Positions 37,321-47,422 of a DNA stretch of 64,000 nucleotides are shown piece after piece. Position numbers and translations under genes: made by a program. Under the pieces are notes generated by a model. It searched no databases, was not told the origin of the DNA, and saw only the letters and a list, made by a program, of their open reading frames with translations. Each line of letters starts with the position of its first letter. Positions within the stretch are counted from its first letter, which is position 1. The stretch covers positions 372,001-436,000 of the forward strand of contig NZ_QMED01000001.1 in NCBI RefSeq assembly GCF_003286125.1. Direction: 5' to 3'. This stretch comes from Algibacillus agarilyticus (lineage in GTDB: Bacteria > Pseudomonadota > Gammaproteobacteria > Enterobacterales > Alteromonadaceae).

Positions 37321-38706
37321 ATGTTGCATATTTACAATACCTTAAGCCGTCAAAAACAAAAATTTGAGCCTATTCATGCCAATAAAGTAGGTTTATATGT
37401 CTGCGGTGTTACTGTATATGACTTATGTCACATTGGTCATGCTCGCACTTACATCGCGTTTGATAACATGGTGCGTTATTTACGTTTTATTGGTTATGAC
37501 GTGAGTTACGTGCGTAACATTACTGATGTAGACGACAAAATAATTAAACGCGCGTTAGAAAACCAAGAATCATGTGAAGCATTAACAGAACGTACAATCG
37601 CTGACATGCATCAAGATTTTGATTCACTTAATTTATTACGCCCTGATATTGAACCTCGTGTAACCACGCACATGAGCGAAATCATCGATATGGTTGCCAC
37701 CTTAGTTGAGAAAGAACACGCCTATGTTGCCCAAAGTGGTGACGTGCTTTTTGATGTGAGTAGCTTTGATAACTACGGTCAATTAAGTGGTCAAGATTTA
37801 GAACAATTACAAGCGGGTTCGCGAGTTGATGTTGATACCACAAAGCGAAATCCGCTTGACTTTGTACTTTGGAAAATGGCAAAACCAAGTGAGCCTAGCT
37901 GGCAATCACCTTGGGGTCTAGGCAGACCAGGCTGGCATATTGAATGCTCAGCGATGAATGCTAAAGAATTAGGCGCTCATTTCGATATTCATGGCGGGGG
38001 CTCAGATTTATCATTTCCTCATCATGAAAATGAAATAGCACAAAGCTGCTGTGCATTAAACACACCTTATGTTAACTACTGGTTGCATTCAGGCATGGTC
38101 CAAGTTGATCAAGAAAAAATGTCTAAATCATTAGGTAATTTCTTTACGATAAGAGAAGTGCTTAAGCAATACGATGCTGAAACCACACGTTACTTTTTAA
38201 CATCAGGCCAATATAGAAGCCAACTTAATTATTCAACCGATAATTTAGATCAAGCGCGTACCGCACTCGAGCGTATCTACACCGCTTTACGCGATGTAGA
38301 CCTTAATAATGAAACAGAACTCGCCAAAGATGATGCATTTGTTACGCGCTTTTGTGCTGCGATGGATGATGATTTTAACACCCCCGAAGCCATTGCTGTC
38401 TTATTTGATTTAGCACGAGAACTTAATATTGCTAAACAGACAGATCAAGCCAAAGCGCAGCAATTAGCATCTACCTTGAAGCAGCTCGGTAGCATTATTG
38501 GTTTATTACAGCAAAAACCTGAAACCTTTTTACAAGCGGGCAGTGACAATGACGAAGTAGCAGTCATTGAAAAATTAATTCAGCAAAGAATTGATGCACG
38601 AGCAGCCAAAGATTGGGCTTTAGCAGATCAAGCAAGAGCTGAATTAACCAGCATGGGCATCATTTTAGAAGATGGCGCTAACGGCACACAGTGGCGTAAA
38701 AAATAG
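37321..38706 (+). CDS. cysS: Cysteinyl-tRNA synthetase CysS
   Basis: CysS (461 aa) is a class I synthetase charging tRNA-Cys. The HIGH motif appears as [13 protein letters not shown] and the KMSKS motif as [10 protein letters not shown]. Zn ligands are provided by [16 protein letters not shown] and HHENE. The C-terminal DALR-like region and [30 protein letters not shown] are typical. An R1 repeat element begins one base after the TAG stop. Confidence 0.97.
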   Translation: MLHIYNTLSRQKQKFEPIHANKVGLYVCGVTVYDLCHIGHARTYIAFDNMVRYLRFIGYDVSYVRNITDVDDKIIKRALENQESCEALTERTIADMHQDFDSLNLLRPDIEPRVTTHMSEIIDMVATLVEKEHAYVAQSGDVLFDVSSFDNYGQLSGQDLEQLQAGSRVDVDTTKRNPLDFVLWKMAKPSEPSWQSPWGLGRPGWHIECSAMNAKELGAHFDIHGGGSDLSFPHHENEIAQSCCALNTPYVNYWLHSGMVQVDQEKMSKSLGNFFTIREVLKQYDAETTRYFLTSGQYRSQLNYSTDNLDQARTALERIYTALRDVDLNNETELAKDDAFVTRFCAAMDDDFNTPEAIAVLFDLARELNIAKQTDQAKAQQLASTLKQLGSIIGLLQQKPETFLQAGSDNDEVAVIEKLIQQRIDARAAKDWALADQARAELTSMGIILEDGANGTQWRKK

Positions 38707-38707
38707 A

Positions 38708-38836
38708 TATAGTCTTCTCGCTCAGGTTTTATGGTTCATTGTCAACGCTTACTCGCCCCAATCACATAGTAGAGCATATGCTCATGGGGTCTCGAAGCTT
38801 GACGGCTTCCCATAAAACCCGATCGCTTTGACTATA
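38708..38836 (+). repeat. Interspersed repeat family R1, copy B (129 bp, basic form)
   Basis: It has the same length and ends (TATAGTC...GACTATA) as copy A at 23225, with only a few substitutions. It starts one base downstream of the cysS stop codon, and no separate terminator is seen for cysS. The imperfect inverted ends could fold in the message and serve as a 3' hairpin (inference). Confidence 0.85.
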
Positions 38837-38920
38837 GAAACATGATCAGTCTAAATTGTTTTAGGCTGATCATTAGGTTGAGCGTAAATGCGGATTAATG
38901 CTTGTTAACGATATGCTTTA

Positions 38921-38971
38921 GACCAATTAATATAAATAAGTGATCTCTCAGTTATTATTACGGATTGGTAT
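38921..38971 (-). repeat. R2 family deletion derivative (51 bp)
   Basis: Read on the minus strand it is ATACCAATCCGTAATAATAA joined directly to about 31 bases of the right end of R2 (CTGAGAGATCACTTATT...AATTGGT). About 270 bp of interior is missing. Both ends are kept, so it looks like an internally deleted copy. It lies three bases from the stop codon of the solute-binding protein gene. Confidence 0.8.
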
Positions 38972-38974
38972 TAC

Positions 38975-39868
38975 TTATCTGTTTTCTGGTTTTTTAGTCA
39001 AAAAGTCGATTAGATCGGTTGTTGCAACTAATTCATCTTTTGGTGTTAACGCTTGTAGGCCTGGAGAGAAATAAGGGTTTTCAACACGGATTATTTTCCG
39101 TTTTTCAAAATTAGCGTATTTAATTACAGATTGGATCATATCTGAATGATATAAAAGCTCATCGTAACTACCGTCTTTTAAAGCTAATGTCATACCTTCA
39201 ATTAACGCTTCATACAAGGCCTTATTTTTGTGACTCACATAAAAGTAAAACGCAGATGGATAAACCAACATTAAATTTTTCTCAACAGCCAATTCAAGTT
39301 CTTGCCGTTGAGATAAGTCTTTCCAGGGTTCATGAACAGCCAAAGGCATAAAATCAAAACGCTTTAAATTAAGCATCTGCCAAAGCCGACGCCCCTGAGA
39401 AGACGTAATAACATTAATACCCGCAGCCCTTAATACTTTAGTGTCCCCCCAAAACAACCCCTGCCCTGCTGTAAACTTTTGCAAATCTTGAAGCGTTTCA
39501 ACTTGATCAAAAATAGGTTGATCACGTTCATTAATCACAAAAATTCGATAACCCAACAAGCCTTTGAAGATTGGAATTTTGATTGCTTGAAGATCACGCT
39601 CAGCAATAGAAGATGCACTCGCCCACACAACGCTGATCAAATTATTATCAATATAGCGAGTTTTACGCCCATCTGTAATAATTTCATTAATGCTTGTTAT
39701 ACAGGTACTATCAATAACTTTACCAATTGAAAGCTTAAATAAAGAGACAATAAGTTGATCTTTACTGGATTCAATTTTAGGTAATGAAACCGAAAGTTCA
39801 CAACAAAGCACACTGAAACTTAATAAATTAAAAGATAAAAACCAAGCTAGCTTTATATTTTTTGACAA
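38975..39868 (-). CDS. Periplasmic solute-binding-like protein
   Basis: This 297-residue protein has an N-terminal signal peptide (KLAWFLSFNLLSFSVLCCELSVS). Its body resembles type II periplasmic solute-binding proteins of the amino-acid ABC family that are common as orphan genes in Alteromonadales: IFKGLLGYRIFVINERDQPIFDQVETLQDL, GQGLFWGDTKVLRAAGINVITS, LNLKRFDFMPLAVHEPWKDL and AFYFYVSHKNKALYEALIEGM. No permease or ATPase gene is adjacent, so a sensing role or an accessory role is possible. The ligand is unknown. Confidence 0.7.
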   Translation of the reverse strand: MSKNIKLAWFLSFNLLSFSVLCCELSVSLPKIESSKDQLIVSLFKLSIGKVIDSTCITSINEIITDGRKTRYIDNNLISVVWASASSIAERDLQAIKIPIFKGLLGYRIFVINERDQPIFDQVETLQDLQKFTAGQGLFWGDTKVLRAAGINVITSSQGRRLWQMLNLKRFDFMPLAVHEPWKDLSQRQELELAVEKNLMLVYPSAFYFYVSHKNKALYEALIEGMTLALKDGSYDELLYHSDMIQSVIKYANFEKRKIIRVENPYFSPGLQALTPKDELVATTDLIDFLTKKPENR

Positions 39869-40024
39869 CTTAAACCTCTGAAATGTGATATGGGCAAACC
39901 GTCTATTAGGGAATACGAGCGATTAATTCAAAAAAGTCACAAGCGCAATACACTTGCGAGCAACTTAAACAATAGTCATTATAGTTGATGTTTTGTATTT
40001 AGTCGCAAGCTTAATATTAAGATC

Positions 40025-40048
40025 AAAAAAGCCACGGTAAAGTGGCTT
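40025..40048 (-). terminator. Terminator downstream of der
   Basis: AAGCCAC (40029-40035) and GTGGCTT (40042-40048) form a stem around a six-base loop. On the minus strand the stem runs into a T-run (GGCTTTTTTGATC). Confidence 0.8.
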
Positions 40049-40090
40049 CTTATGCTTATATTTATATCAGGCTAAATAAAGCAAATAATG

Positions 40091-41608
40091 TTATTTATCT
40101 CTATTTTTATTTTCATGAAATTTAACTAAACGCTTACGTTTACGCGCTTCACTTAACGTCATTTTATTTGATTTATCTGCAAATGGGTTATCACCTTCTT
40201 TAAACTCTATCCTTATCGGTGTACCCATCATTTCAAGCGCTTTACGGTAGTAATTCATTAAATAACGCTTATAAGAATCAGGTAAATCTGTAACTTGCGT
40301 TCCATGAATTACCACTATCGGCGGGTTATGGCCACCCGCATGTGCATATTTAAGTTTAACTCTTCGGCCTTTAACCATCGGTGGCTGATGATCATCTACG
40401 GCCATTTTCATGATACGAGTCACCAGTGATGTGGTTAATTTTTTATTCGCAGACAAGTAGCCTTCATCAATTGATTCATATAAGTGCCCCACGCCGGTAC
40501 CGTGTAATGCCGAGATAAAATGTAACCGGGCAAAATCAATAAAGCCTAATCGGCGATCAATTTCTGATTTAATTCTTTCTTTAATATCATTATCTAAGCC
40601 GTCCCATTTATTAACAGCGACAACAATAGAGCGGCCCGCATTTAATGCAAAACCAATTAAGCTAAGATCTTGATCACTTATATTTTCACGTGCATCAATC
40701 ACAATTAAAACCACATGTGCATCTTCAATTGCTTTTAGGGTTTTAATAACCGAAAACTTTTCGATTGTTTCATTAACTTTTTTACGTTTTCTGACACCTG
40801 CCGTATCAATGATTATGTATTCTTTACCTGCGCGTTCCATCGGGATATAAATACTGTCACGCGTTGTACCAGGCATATCAAATACGATAACGCGATCTTC
40901 GCCCAACATACGGTTGGTTAAAGTCGATTTGCCCACGTTAGGTCGGCCAACAATAGCAAACTTTATTGCGCGTTTAGTTAATACCGCGTGTGCTTTTTCT
41001 TCTTCACTTAAATTAGCATACTCTTCAGCATTACTTTTTTCATCTTCAGGTTGAACCAACAACTCACCAAACTCGTCAAATTCTTCCTTCTCTTCAATAA
41101 CCATGTCAGGAAAATTATCAGATAAAGGAGATAAAACAGTTTCAATTAACGAAGTAACGCCTCGGCCATGTGCCGCGGCAATTTGATGGCAATCGCCTAA
41201 AGCTAAGGTATAAAATTCAGCTGTGTAAGAATCGGCATCAATACCATCTGTTTTATTAACAACTAAGTTAACTTGCTTATCAAGACGGCGTAAATGATTA
41301 GCCAACGCCGTGTCATCTGCCGTGACACCCGCTCGGGCATCAACAAGAAATAAAACAACATCAGCTTCTTCAATCGCCAGTAACGATTGCTCAGCCATTT
41401 TGGCATCAATGCCTTCTTCATCACCGGTAATACCGCCAGTATCAATAACAATGAAATTATAACCATTATGAGCCGCTTGACCGTATTTACGATCCCGCGT
41501 TAAACCAGGGAAGTTAGCCACTAATGCATCGCGGCTGCGGGTCAAGCGATTAAATAGTGTCGATTTTCCAACATTAGGACGACCAACCAGCGCAACAACA
41601 GGAACCAT
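40091..41608 (-). CDS. der: Ribosome assembly GTPase Der (EngA)
   Basis: Der (505 aa) is a tandem-GTPase factor for 50S maturation. Two G domains each carry [17 protein letters not shown] and NKTDG/NKWDG. A KH-like C-terminal domain ([28 protein letters not shown]) follows and the tail is basic. An acidic insertion links the domains ([36 protein letters not shown]). The start is the ATG at 41608 ([17 protein letters not shown]) with GAGGTAG upstream; the frame extends seven codons further to 41629. Confidence 0.96.
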   Translation of the reverse strand: MVPVVALVGRPNVGKSTLFNRLTRSRDALVANFPGLTRDRKYGQAAHNGYNFIVIDTGGITGDEEGIDAKMAEQSLLAIEEADVVLFLVDARAGVTADDTALANHLRRLDKQVNLVVNKTDGIDADSYTAEFYTLALGDCHQIAAAHGRGVTSLIETVLSPLSDNFPDMVIEEKEEFDEFGELLVQPEDEKSNAEEYANLSEEEKAHAVLTKRAIKFAIVGRPNVGKSTLTNRMLGEDRVIVFDMPGTTRDSIYIPMERAGKEYIIIDTAGVRKRKKVNETIEKFSVIKTLKAIEDAHVVLIVIDARENISDQDLSLIGFALNAGRSIVVAVNKWDGLDNDIKERIKSEIDRRLGFIDFARLHFISALHGTGVGHLYESIDEGYLSANKKLTTSLVTRIMKMAVDDHQPPMVKGRRVKLKYAHAGGHNPPIVVIHGTQVTDLPDSYKRYLMNYYRKALEMMGTPIRIEFKEGDNPFADKSNKMTLSEARKRKRLVKFHENKNRDK

Positions 41609-41705
41609 GACTACCTCAAAAACGAACAAATAAAAACGAGCGGAGCAAGCAATAACTCAGCCAAAAAATGGGCGCAAATTATAGCACAGCATTTAACCTA
41701 CTGAT

Positions 41706-41747
41706 ATACCCAAGTGATTGACATATGCTCAAGTGACTTGGGTGTAT
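41706..41747. repeat. Degenerate copy of the ATACCCAAGT/ACTTGGGTAT palindrome
   Basis: ATACCCAAGT (41706-41715) and ACTTGGGTGTAT (41736-41747) resemble the arms of the palindrome at 27515-27535, separated here by 20 bases. It lies between der and a convergent-end outer-membrane protein gene. Confidence 0.45.
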
Positions 41748-41770
41748 GTCACATATCAAGCGATTTAAAA

Positions 41771-41794
41771 TATAAAAACACCAGCATTTGCTGG
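41771..41794 (-). terminator. Terminator downstream of the 41831-42823 gene
   Basis: CCAGCA and TGCTGG (41781-41794) pair around TT. On the minus strand the stem is followed by TGTTTTTATATTTT. Confidence 0.7.
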
Positions 41795-41830
41795 CATTAT
41801 TTAATTAATTTTAACAGTCATTATCGAGGC

Positions 41831-42823
41831 TTAATGTCGCCAATTTAAACCGATAAAATATTGCATGCTTTGATAAGTAATATCTGGTAACGTTTGTGTA
41901 CCGCCATTATCCAACGTTTTTTCAAGCTGATCGCGTTTTTTATAAATACCACGTAAACCTAAATCAAATGAGACGTTTTCAGTAAACAAATAACGAGTAC
42001 CCGCATAAGTATGCAAGCCAAAGCCCTCTGACACGCTGCCAGTATGCTCATTACCTTCACTTGACGAATTGATCACTCGATAATAAAGCGGTACAGAAAT
42101 TTCAGCCCCCGCATACCAATGCCAATTGCCATTTTGTGCAAATTCACTGTCATAGGCATAACCAACACCAATCTCAATATTATCGCTTGATTCTGTAATC
42201 GCGCCCGTCACTATTTTTAAGCCTGCTTTTGCGACTTCTGCTTCAATGACTTCAGGCGAGTCACCAAGTTCGGTATGTTTTTGACGGATAAAATCTTTTA
42301 ATACTTTATTTAACGGTGCAGAGCCGGTGCTCTCTTTTAAATGATAACGGCTGTAATCATAGGTATTAAACATCGTCCCAATGATAAATTGTCCACCAGG
42401 GTACAACTGGTATGCCGCTTTGATTTCAAGCTCTGAAGAACTAACTTTAAAATCATTTTCTTGGATCGAGCCAAACGATCCCAATTTCCAGTCTTCTTTT
42501 TCTACATTTTGAATCAAAGTTGATGAGGTTCCAATATAAACACCCCAATCATCTGAAAGTGTACTGTATGACTTAGAACGATGCATCGGGTTCATCACGC
42601 TTGTTTTGGTTTTTAAATTTTCACTTTCTTGAATTCCCCCTAAAAAATTGGTAATCGATTCTTGATAACTAACCTGCTCAAAACCAATAGAAATAACACT
42701 ATAATTAATTTCTTTCTTCTTGTTTTGAGCTGACTTTTGCGTTGAGGAGTCAGCAATCGCGACACTTGAAACAGCAAGGCAAGATAAACCCAAAGTTGTG
42801 ATCGCGGTGAAACGTGTAAACAT
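41831..42823 (-). CDS. Outer-membrane beta-barrel-like protein, unknown function
   Basis: This 330-residue protein has a clear signal peptide (FTRFTAITTLGLSCLAVSSVAIADS). Alternating strands with aromatic girdles follow, such as LEIKAAYQLYPGGQFIIGTMFNTYDY, NIEIGVGYAYDSEFAQNGNWHWYAGAEISVPLYYRV and NVSFDLGLRGIYKK. It ends ...MQYFIGLNWRH, as expected for a barrel. I do not recognise a named family. It is inserted between bamB and der, which are otherwise neighbours in most gammaproteobacteria. Confidence 0.7.
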   Translation of the reverse strand: MFTRFTAITTLGLSCLAVSSVAIADSSTQKSAQNKKKEINYSVISIGFEQVSYQESITNFLGGIQESENLKTKTSVMNPMHRSKSYSTLSDDWGVYIGTSSTLIQNVEKEDWKLGSFGSIQENDFKVSSSELEIKAAYQLYPGGQFIIGTMFNTYDYSRYHLKESTGSAPLNKVLKDFIRQKHTELGDSPEVIEAEVAKAGLKIVTGAITESSDNIEIGVGYAYDSEFAQNGNWHWYAGAEISVPLYYRVINSSSEGNEHTGSVSEGFGLHTYAGTRYLFTENVSFDLGLRGIYKKRDQLEKTLDNGGTQTLPDITYQSMQYFIGLNWRH

Positions 42824-43034
42824 AAAAATCCCTTAAACTTTAACAGTAACAATAACAATGATTAACCATTTATAAAAAGGGTTAAATATCAATCAATTAT
42901 CGAGTTATATTATGCAAAATGGGATGAAATAGCGAGCGAGAAGTTAAGCTAAAAAGTAAATAGAGGAAATATGAAATATTTATAAATAAACGGTAAGTAA
43001 TGCGTTTTGCAGTGACTTACCGAATATATGAGTA

Positions 43035-44321
43035 CTAAAAAGATCGACTCTCAAAAATATAGCGTTCCGGCGCAACAAAACCCGTTGTTTGATTCATTGG
43101 TTTACTTGATGCATTTTCGTCAAAAGCCACCGCTGATATCTCACCTGAGCTTGCTTGAACAATAAGCGTTTTATCATCAATAACACCAGGACTGTACAAG
43201 CCTTCACGATCAATTAATAATTGCGCTTCAATTGCCCCCGTTTCAGTGTTTAACCAATGCACATAGCCTTCAAAATCGCCAACTGCGATTCGACCATCAT
43301 GAATAATAGGTGCCGTTAATTGACGATTAATAAGCTCGGCACTACTCCATTTCTCGACACCATTGCGGCGATCGACAGCTAAAATATTACTTTTTTTATC
43401 AACTATATACAGGTCATTGCCTAGAGTCGTCATATTAACGTAGCCTGCATACTCACGTTTCCATACAATGCTACCATTACGATAATCCATTGCAGTCAAA
43501 GTACCGCCATACGACAAACTATAAATCAAACGACCAATAACCAGTGGTGTCGAATCAATATCAACAACACGTTCAAGTTCAGTTGATCCTGAAGGGGTGG
43601 CGACAATTTCTTCCCAAGCTAATTGACCGGTTTCAGCTAAATAAACCGATAACTTACCGTTAGCACCACCAACCATAATCCCGCCATTAGCAAAAACCGG
43701 AGCAGAAGAGCCGCGTAAGGTTAAGACAGGGACTTCAGATTCAGTATGCCATTTTTGCTCGCCGGTTTGTGCGTCAAGCGCAAATATATGACCTGCCGTT
43801 GTATGAACGTAAACCTTCCCCGCTTCAGCAACAGGTGAAGAAACCACTTCACCTTTTACTTTTACACGCCAAGCAATTTCACCTGTGGCTTGGTTTAACC
43901 CGATAACTTCACCGTCTTCCGTACCCAAATAAACATGGTCGTAAGAGGCAACTAGGCCGCCCGCAACACGCGCAATTTTTTCATCATCAAAACCAAATAT
44001 CTGCCAAAACGAATTAGGCACTTTGCGCACATCGGCACGCCATACTTGTTCACCCGTTGATTTATCTAATGCATAAATATCGCCGCTACGAGAAGCGACA
44101 AACACTTTATCGTAAGCAACCGTAGGCGATAACGATGAATAAAAAGAGTCAATACCCGAAGAAACGCTAAAATCCCATTGCTCAGTTAAAGGCAATGGCG
44201 CCGATAAAACCGGCAAAGGTGCCGGCAGATCCGCTATATCATCATTACTAGCACAGCCTTGTACACCGAGTACAATAGCTGAAATCAGTAATAATGGCTT
44301 CAAACCGCAATGTTTTATCAT
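43035..44321 (-). CDS. bamB: Outer membrane assembly lipoprotein BamB
   Basis: BamB (428 aa) is an eight-bladed propeller lipoprotein of the BAM complex. A lipoprotein signal with lipobox VQGC is followed by repeated PQQ/WD40-like blades, each with a pattern such as VYALDKSTGEQVWRADV, VIGLNQATGEIAWRVKV, IFALDAQTGEQKWHTES and LTAMDYRNGSIVWKREY. The ATG at 44321 was chosen; the frame extends to a TTG at 44333 inside yfgM. Its position after yfgM and near der is the conserved order. Confidence 0.95.
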   Translation of the reverse strand: MIKHCGLKPLLLISAIVLGVQGCASNDDIADLPAPLPVLSAPLPLTEQWDFSVSSGIDSFYSSLSPTVAYDKVFVASRSGDIYALDKSTGEQVWRADVRKVPNSFWQIFGFDDEKIARVAGGLVASYDHVYLGTEDGEVIGLNQATGEIAWRVKVKGEVVSSPVAEAGKVYVHTTAGHIFALDAQTGEQKWHTESEVPVLTLRGSSAPVFANGGIMVGGANGKLSVYLAETGQLAWEEIVATPSGSTELERVVDIDSTPLVIGRLIYSLSYGGTLTAMDYRNGSIVWKREYAGYVNMTTLGNDLYIVDKKSNILAVDRRNGVEKWSSAELINRQLTAPIIHDGRIAVGDFEGYVHWLNTETGAIEAQLLIDREGLYSPGVIDDKTLIVQASSGEISAVAFDENASSKPMNQTTGFVAPERYIFESRSF

Positions 44322-44322
44322 A

Positions 44323-44946
44323 TTACGAAGCAACCAATTGAGAGTTAACCGCTAAGTCATCTAATTTCATTTGTAACACAGGGTTACCGTTAAGGCCGCC
44401 ATTATCAGCTGCCGCTTGATAAGCATCACGTGCTTTATCATTTTCGCCTTTCTGTAAGTAGATATCACCTTTTAACTCATCAACTCGCGCTTCAAAAGCG
44501 GCCGGAAAAGTTTGATTAGTGATCGCTAAAGCGTCATCACTTTTATCTTGAGCAACAAGCACTCTCGCCAAACGGTAATTAGCCAGTGCTTTAATTTCGA
44601 CTTTATCCGCGTTAGCAACAACCCAAGCTAATTGCTTTTCGGCTTTTGCATATTCAGATTCTTCGGCAAATGTTTTAGCAAGCATTAACGCAGCGAGTTC
44701 AGCATAACCTGAGTCACTATTAGCCTTAATAAATGATTCTGCTTTTTCAGGTGAAATAGATTCAACGACTTCATTATAAGCAACAGATTGTGCTTCTTGT
44801 GCTTTAACGGTTTCTTCTTGGTAATAATTGTATCCACCAACACCCGCTAAACCCGCGACAACACCGACGACAATGGAAATACCATTTTCACGCCAAAATC
44901 GTTTAATTGCTTCTACTTGTTGTTCTTCAGTTGTGTAAGTTTCCAT
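44323..44946 (-). CDS. yfgM: YfgM family protein (ancillary SecYEG subunit)
   Basis: This 207-residue protein has a short cytoplasmic N-terminus (METYTTEEQQVEAIKRFWRENG), one membrane segment (ISIVVGVVAGLAGVGGYNYY) and a periplasmic TPR-like domain. In E. coli YfgM associates with SecYEG and the chaperone PpiD. The hisS-yfgM-bamB order supports the assignment. It starts three bases beyond hisS and its stop nearly abuts the bamB ATG. Confidence 0.92.
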   Translation of the reverse strand: METYTTEEQQVEAIKRFWRENGISIVVGVVAGLAGVGGYNYYQEETVKAQEAQSVAYNEVVESISPEKAESFIKANSDSGYAELAALMLAKTFAEESEYAKAEKQLAWVVANADKVEIKALANYRLARVLVAQDKSDDALAITNQTFPAAFEARVDELKGDIYLQKGENDKARDAYQAAADNGGLNGNPVLQMKLDDLAVNSQLVAS

Positions 44947-44949
44947 TTT

Positions 44950-46230
44950 CTACCTCTGGAGTGCATTTTCTAGCTCTGCCGTGACAGAGTCTATTGAAAT
45001 TGTTGTTTGTTCTTGTTGAGTACGTAAATATTTTAATGTGACTTGATTATTTTGTACTTCATCATCACCAATAATAATGGCTAATTCTGCACCACTTTGG
45101 TCCGCTTTTTTAAATTGCTTTTTAAAGTTACCACCGCCGCAATTTAATTGAATTCGACAATCAGGTAAAGCATTTCGAATTTGCTCCACTATCACAGGGG
45201 CTTTTAATAACGCACTATCACCTTGCACAATAACATATGCGTCAACGGCACCACGAATATCTTCAGTTAACCCTAACGTTTCAAGAATAAGCACTAAACG
45301 CTCTAATCCCATGGCAAAGCCAACCGCAGGTGAACCTTTGCCACCTAATTCAGCGACTAAGCCATCATAACGACCACCAGCACAAACGGTACCTTGTGAG
45401 CCTAAACAATCCGTTACCCATTCAAAAACAGTACGATTGTAATAGTCTAATCCACGCACTAAGCGTTCATTTACTCGGTATTGGATACCTAAAACGTCTA
45501 AACGTTCACATAATTGTGAAAAATGTTGTTCTGATTCTTCACTTAAGTAATCTGGTAAGCGTGGGGCGCCCGCTAACATTGCCTGTACTTCTGGATTTTT
45601 ACTGTCCAATACACGCAGAGGGTTAGTTTCCATACGTCGCAAGCAATCGTCATCTAATTTGTCTGTATTCGCTTGTAAAAACGCAACTAAGGCTTCTCGA
45701 TGCGCTGCGCGATCTTCACTTGAACCCAGCGAGTTTAATTCAAGAGTCACTTTATCTGCAATACCAAATTCACGCCAAAAACGTGCAGTCATCGCAATCA
45801 CTTCAGCATCAATATCGGGGCCATTTAAGCCAAATGTTTCAACACCAAATTGGTGAAATTGGCGGTAACGACCTTTTTGTGGGCGCTCATGACGAAACAT
45901 CGGTCCCATATACCATAATCGCTGAATTTGGTTATAGATAAGACCATGTTGATTACCTGCACGCACACAACTTGCCGTACCTTCAGGACGCAAGGTTAAG
46001 CTATCACCGTTACGATCGTCGAAGGTATACATTTCTTTTTCAACGATATCAGTGACTTCACCGATAGACCGCTTAAACAATTCGGTTGATTCAACAATCG
46101 GCATACGTATTTCACTATAGCCATAGCTCGCAACCACTTTACGTAAAACAGATTCGACTTTTTGCCAGACGGGTGTTTGCGATGGCAAACAGTCATTCAT
46201 GCCTCGGATGGCTTGTATATTTTTTGACAC
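44950..46230 (-). CDS. hisS: Histidyl-tRNA synthetase HisS
   Basis: HisS (426 aa) is a class II synthetase. Motif 1 lies near [24 protein letters not shown], motif 2 at [25 protein letters not shown], the histidine-specific [13 protein letters not shown], and motif 3 at [10 protein letters not shown]. The anticodon-binding domain is C-terminal. The start codon is GTG at 46230. Confidence 0.97.
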   Translation of the reverse strand: MSKNIQAIRGMNDCLPSQTPVWQKVESVLRKVVASYGYSEIRMPIVESTELFKRSIGEVTDIVEKEMYTFDDRNGDSLTLRPEGTASCVRAGNQHGLIYNQIQRLWYMGPMFRHERPQKGRYRQFHQFGVETFGLNGPDIDAEVIAMTARFWREFGIADKVTLELNSLGSSEDRAAHREALVAFLQANTDKLDDDCLRRMETNPLRVLDSKNPEVQAMLAGAPRLPDYLSEESEQHFSQLCERLDVLGIQYRVNERLVRGLDYYNRTVFEWVTDCLGSQGTVCAGGRYDGLVAELGGKGSPAVGFAMGLERLVLILETLGLTEDIRGAVDAYVIVQGDSALLKAPVIVEQIRNALPDCRIQLNCGGGNFKKQFKKADQSGAELAIIIGDDEVQNNQVTLKYLRTQQEQTTISIDSVTAELENALQR

Positions 46231-46291
46231 AGAAATTAACTCTTGTTATGCGTACTTTATTTAACTAAAAGTACATTTTATTTAATAATCT

Positions 46292-47416
46292 TTAAGATTG
46301 GCTTAAATCAGCCACATCTATTCGTTTACTTTCATCTAAGATATTAGCTTTAGCGCGAATATGTCGCTCAAGTGTATCGACTATATTGGTATTATCAATT
46401 CGTTCTTTCTGCCTTTCACCGCCCAGGTAAAAACCACTGTGCCCTTTAGCACCGGCGAGGCCAATATCACTAGCTAACGCTTCGCCAGGTCCGTTGACGA
46501 CACAACCAATAACCGAGACGGACATAGGCGTAACAATATCTTCTAATCGCTCTTCCAACGCATTCATTGTGCTGATAACATCAAATTCTTGGCGTGAACA
46601 ACTCGGGCACGCAATAAAATTGATGCCACGTGAACGAATACGCAATGACTTGAGGATATCAAAACCAATTTTAACTTCTTGAACAGGGTCGGCTGCCAAA
46701 GAAACGCGCAAGGTATCGCCAATACCATCATTAAGTAACATACCTAAGCCAATGGCTGATTTCACCGCCCCAGCTCTCGCACCACCAGCTTCAGTAATAC
46801 CTAAGTGCAATGGATTATCAATTTGTTTTGATAATAAACGATAAGCTCCAACAGCTAAAAATACATCTGATGCTTTAACGCTAACTTTAAATTGATCAAA
46901 GTTAAGGCGGTCTAATATATCCACATGACGCATTGCGGATTCAAGTAAAGCCTCTGCTGTGGGTTCACCGTATTTTTCTTGGATATCTCGCTCTAATGAT
47001 CCGCCATTCACACCAATCCTGATAGGGATATTTTTATCGCGAGCACAATCAACAACCGCTCTAATACGCTGTTCATTACCAATATTCCCGGGGTTAATGC
47101 GTAAGCAATCAGCACCATACTCAGCGACTTTTAAAGCGATGCGGTAATCAAAGTGAATATCAGTGACTAGCGGCACATCAACACGTTGTTTGATGATTTT
47201 AAACGCTTCCGCAGCTTCCATAGTCGGAACAGAAACGCGGACGATATCAGCACCAGCGTCAGCTATCTGTTGAATTTGTGCAACAGTTGCGTCAACGTCG
47301 GTTGTTTCAGTATTTGTCATTGACTGTACTGAAATAGGAGCATCGCCGCCGACTGCAACCTTGCCAACCCAAATTTTTTTAGTCAATTTTCGTTTGATGG
47401 GCGATTCATGAAACAT
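46292..47416 (-). CDS. ispG: 4-hydroxy-3-methylbut-2-enyl diphosphate synthase IspG
   Basis: IspG (GcpE, 374 aa) converts MEcPP to HMBPP in the MEP isoprenoid pathway using a [4Fe-4S] cluster. Cluster ligands are seen in [13 protein letters not shown] and [12 protein letters not shown]. The TIM-barrel half has [20 protein letters not shown] and GCN-like [10 protein letters not shown]. It follows rodZ by six bases and precedes hisS. Confidence 0.97.
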   Translation of the reverse strand: MFHESPIKRKLTKKIWVGKVAVGGDAPISVQSMTNTETTDVDATVAQIQQIADAGADIVRVSVPTMEAAEAFKIIKQRVDVPLVTDIHFDYRIALKVAEYGADCLRINPGNIGNEQRIRAVVDCARDKNIPIRIGVNGGSLERDIQEKYGEPTAEALLESAMRHVDILDRLNFDQFKVSVKASDVFLAVGAYRLLSKQIDNPLHLGITEAGGARAGAVKSAIGLGMLLNDGIGDTLRVSLAADPVQEVKIGFDILKSLRIRSRGINFIACPSCSRQEFDVISTMNALEERLEDIVTPMSVSVIGCVVNGPGEALASDIGLAGAKGHSGFYLGGERQKERIDNTNIVDTLERHIRAKANILDESKRIDVADLSQS

Positions 47417-47422
47417 GCTTAT

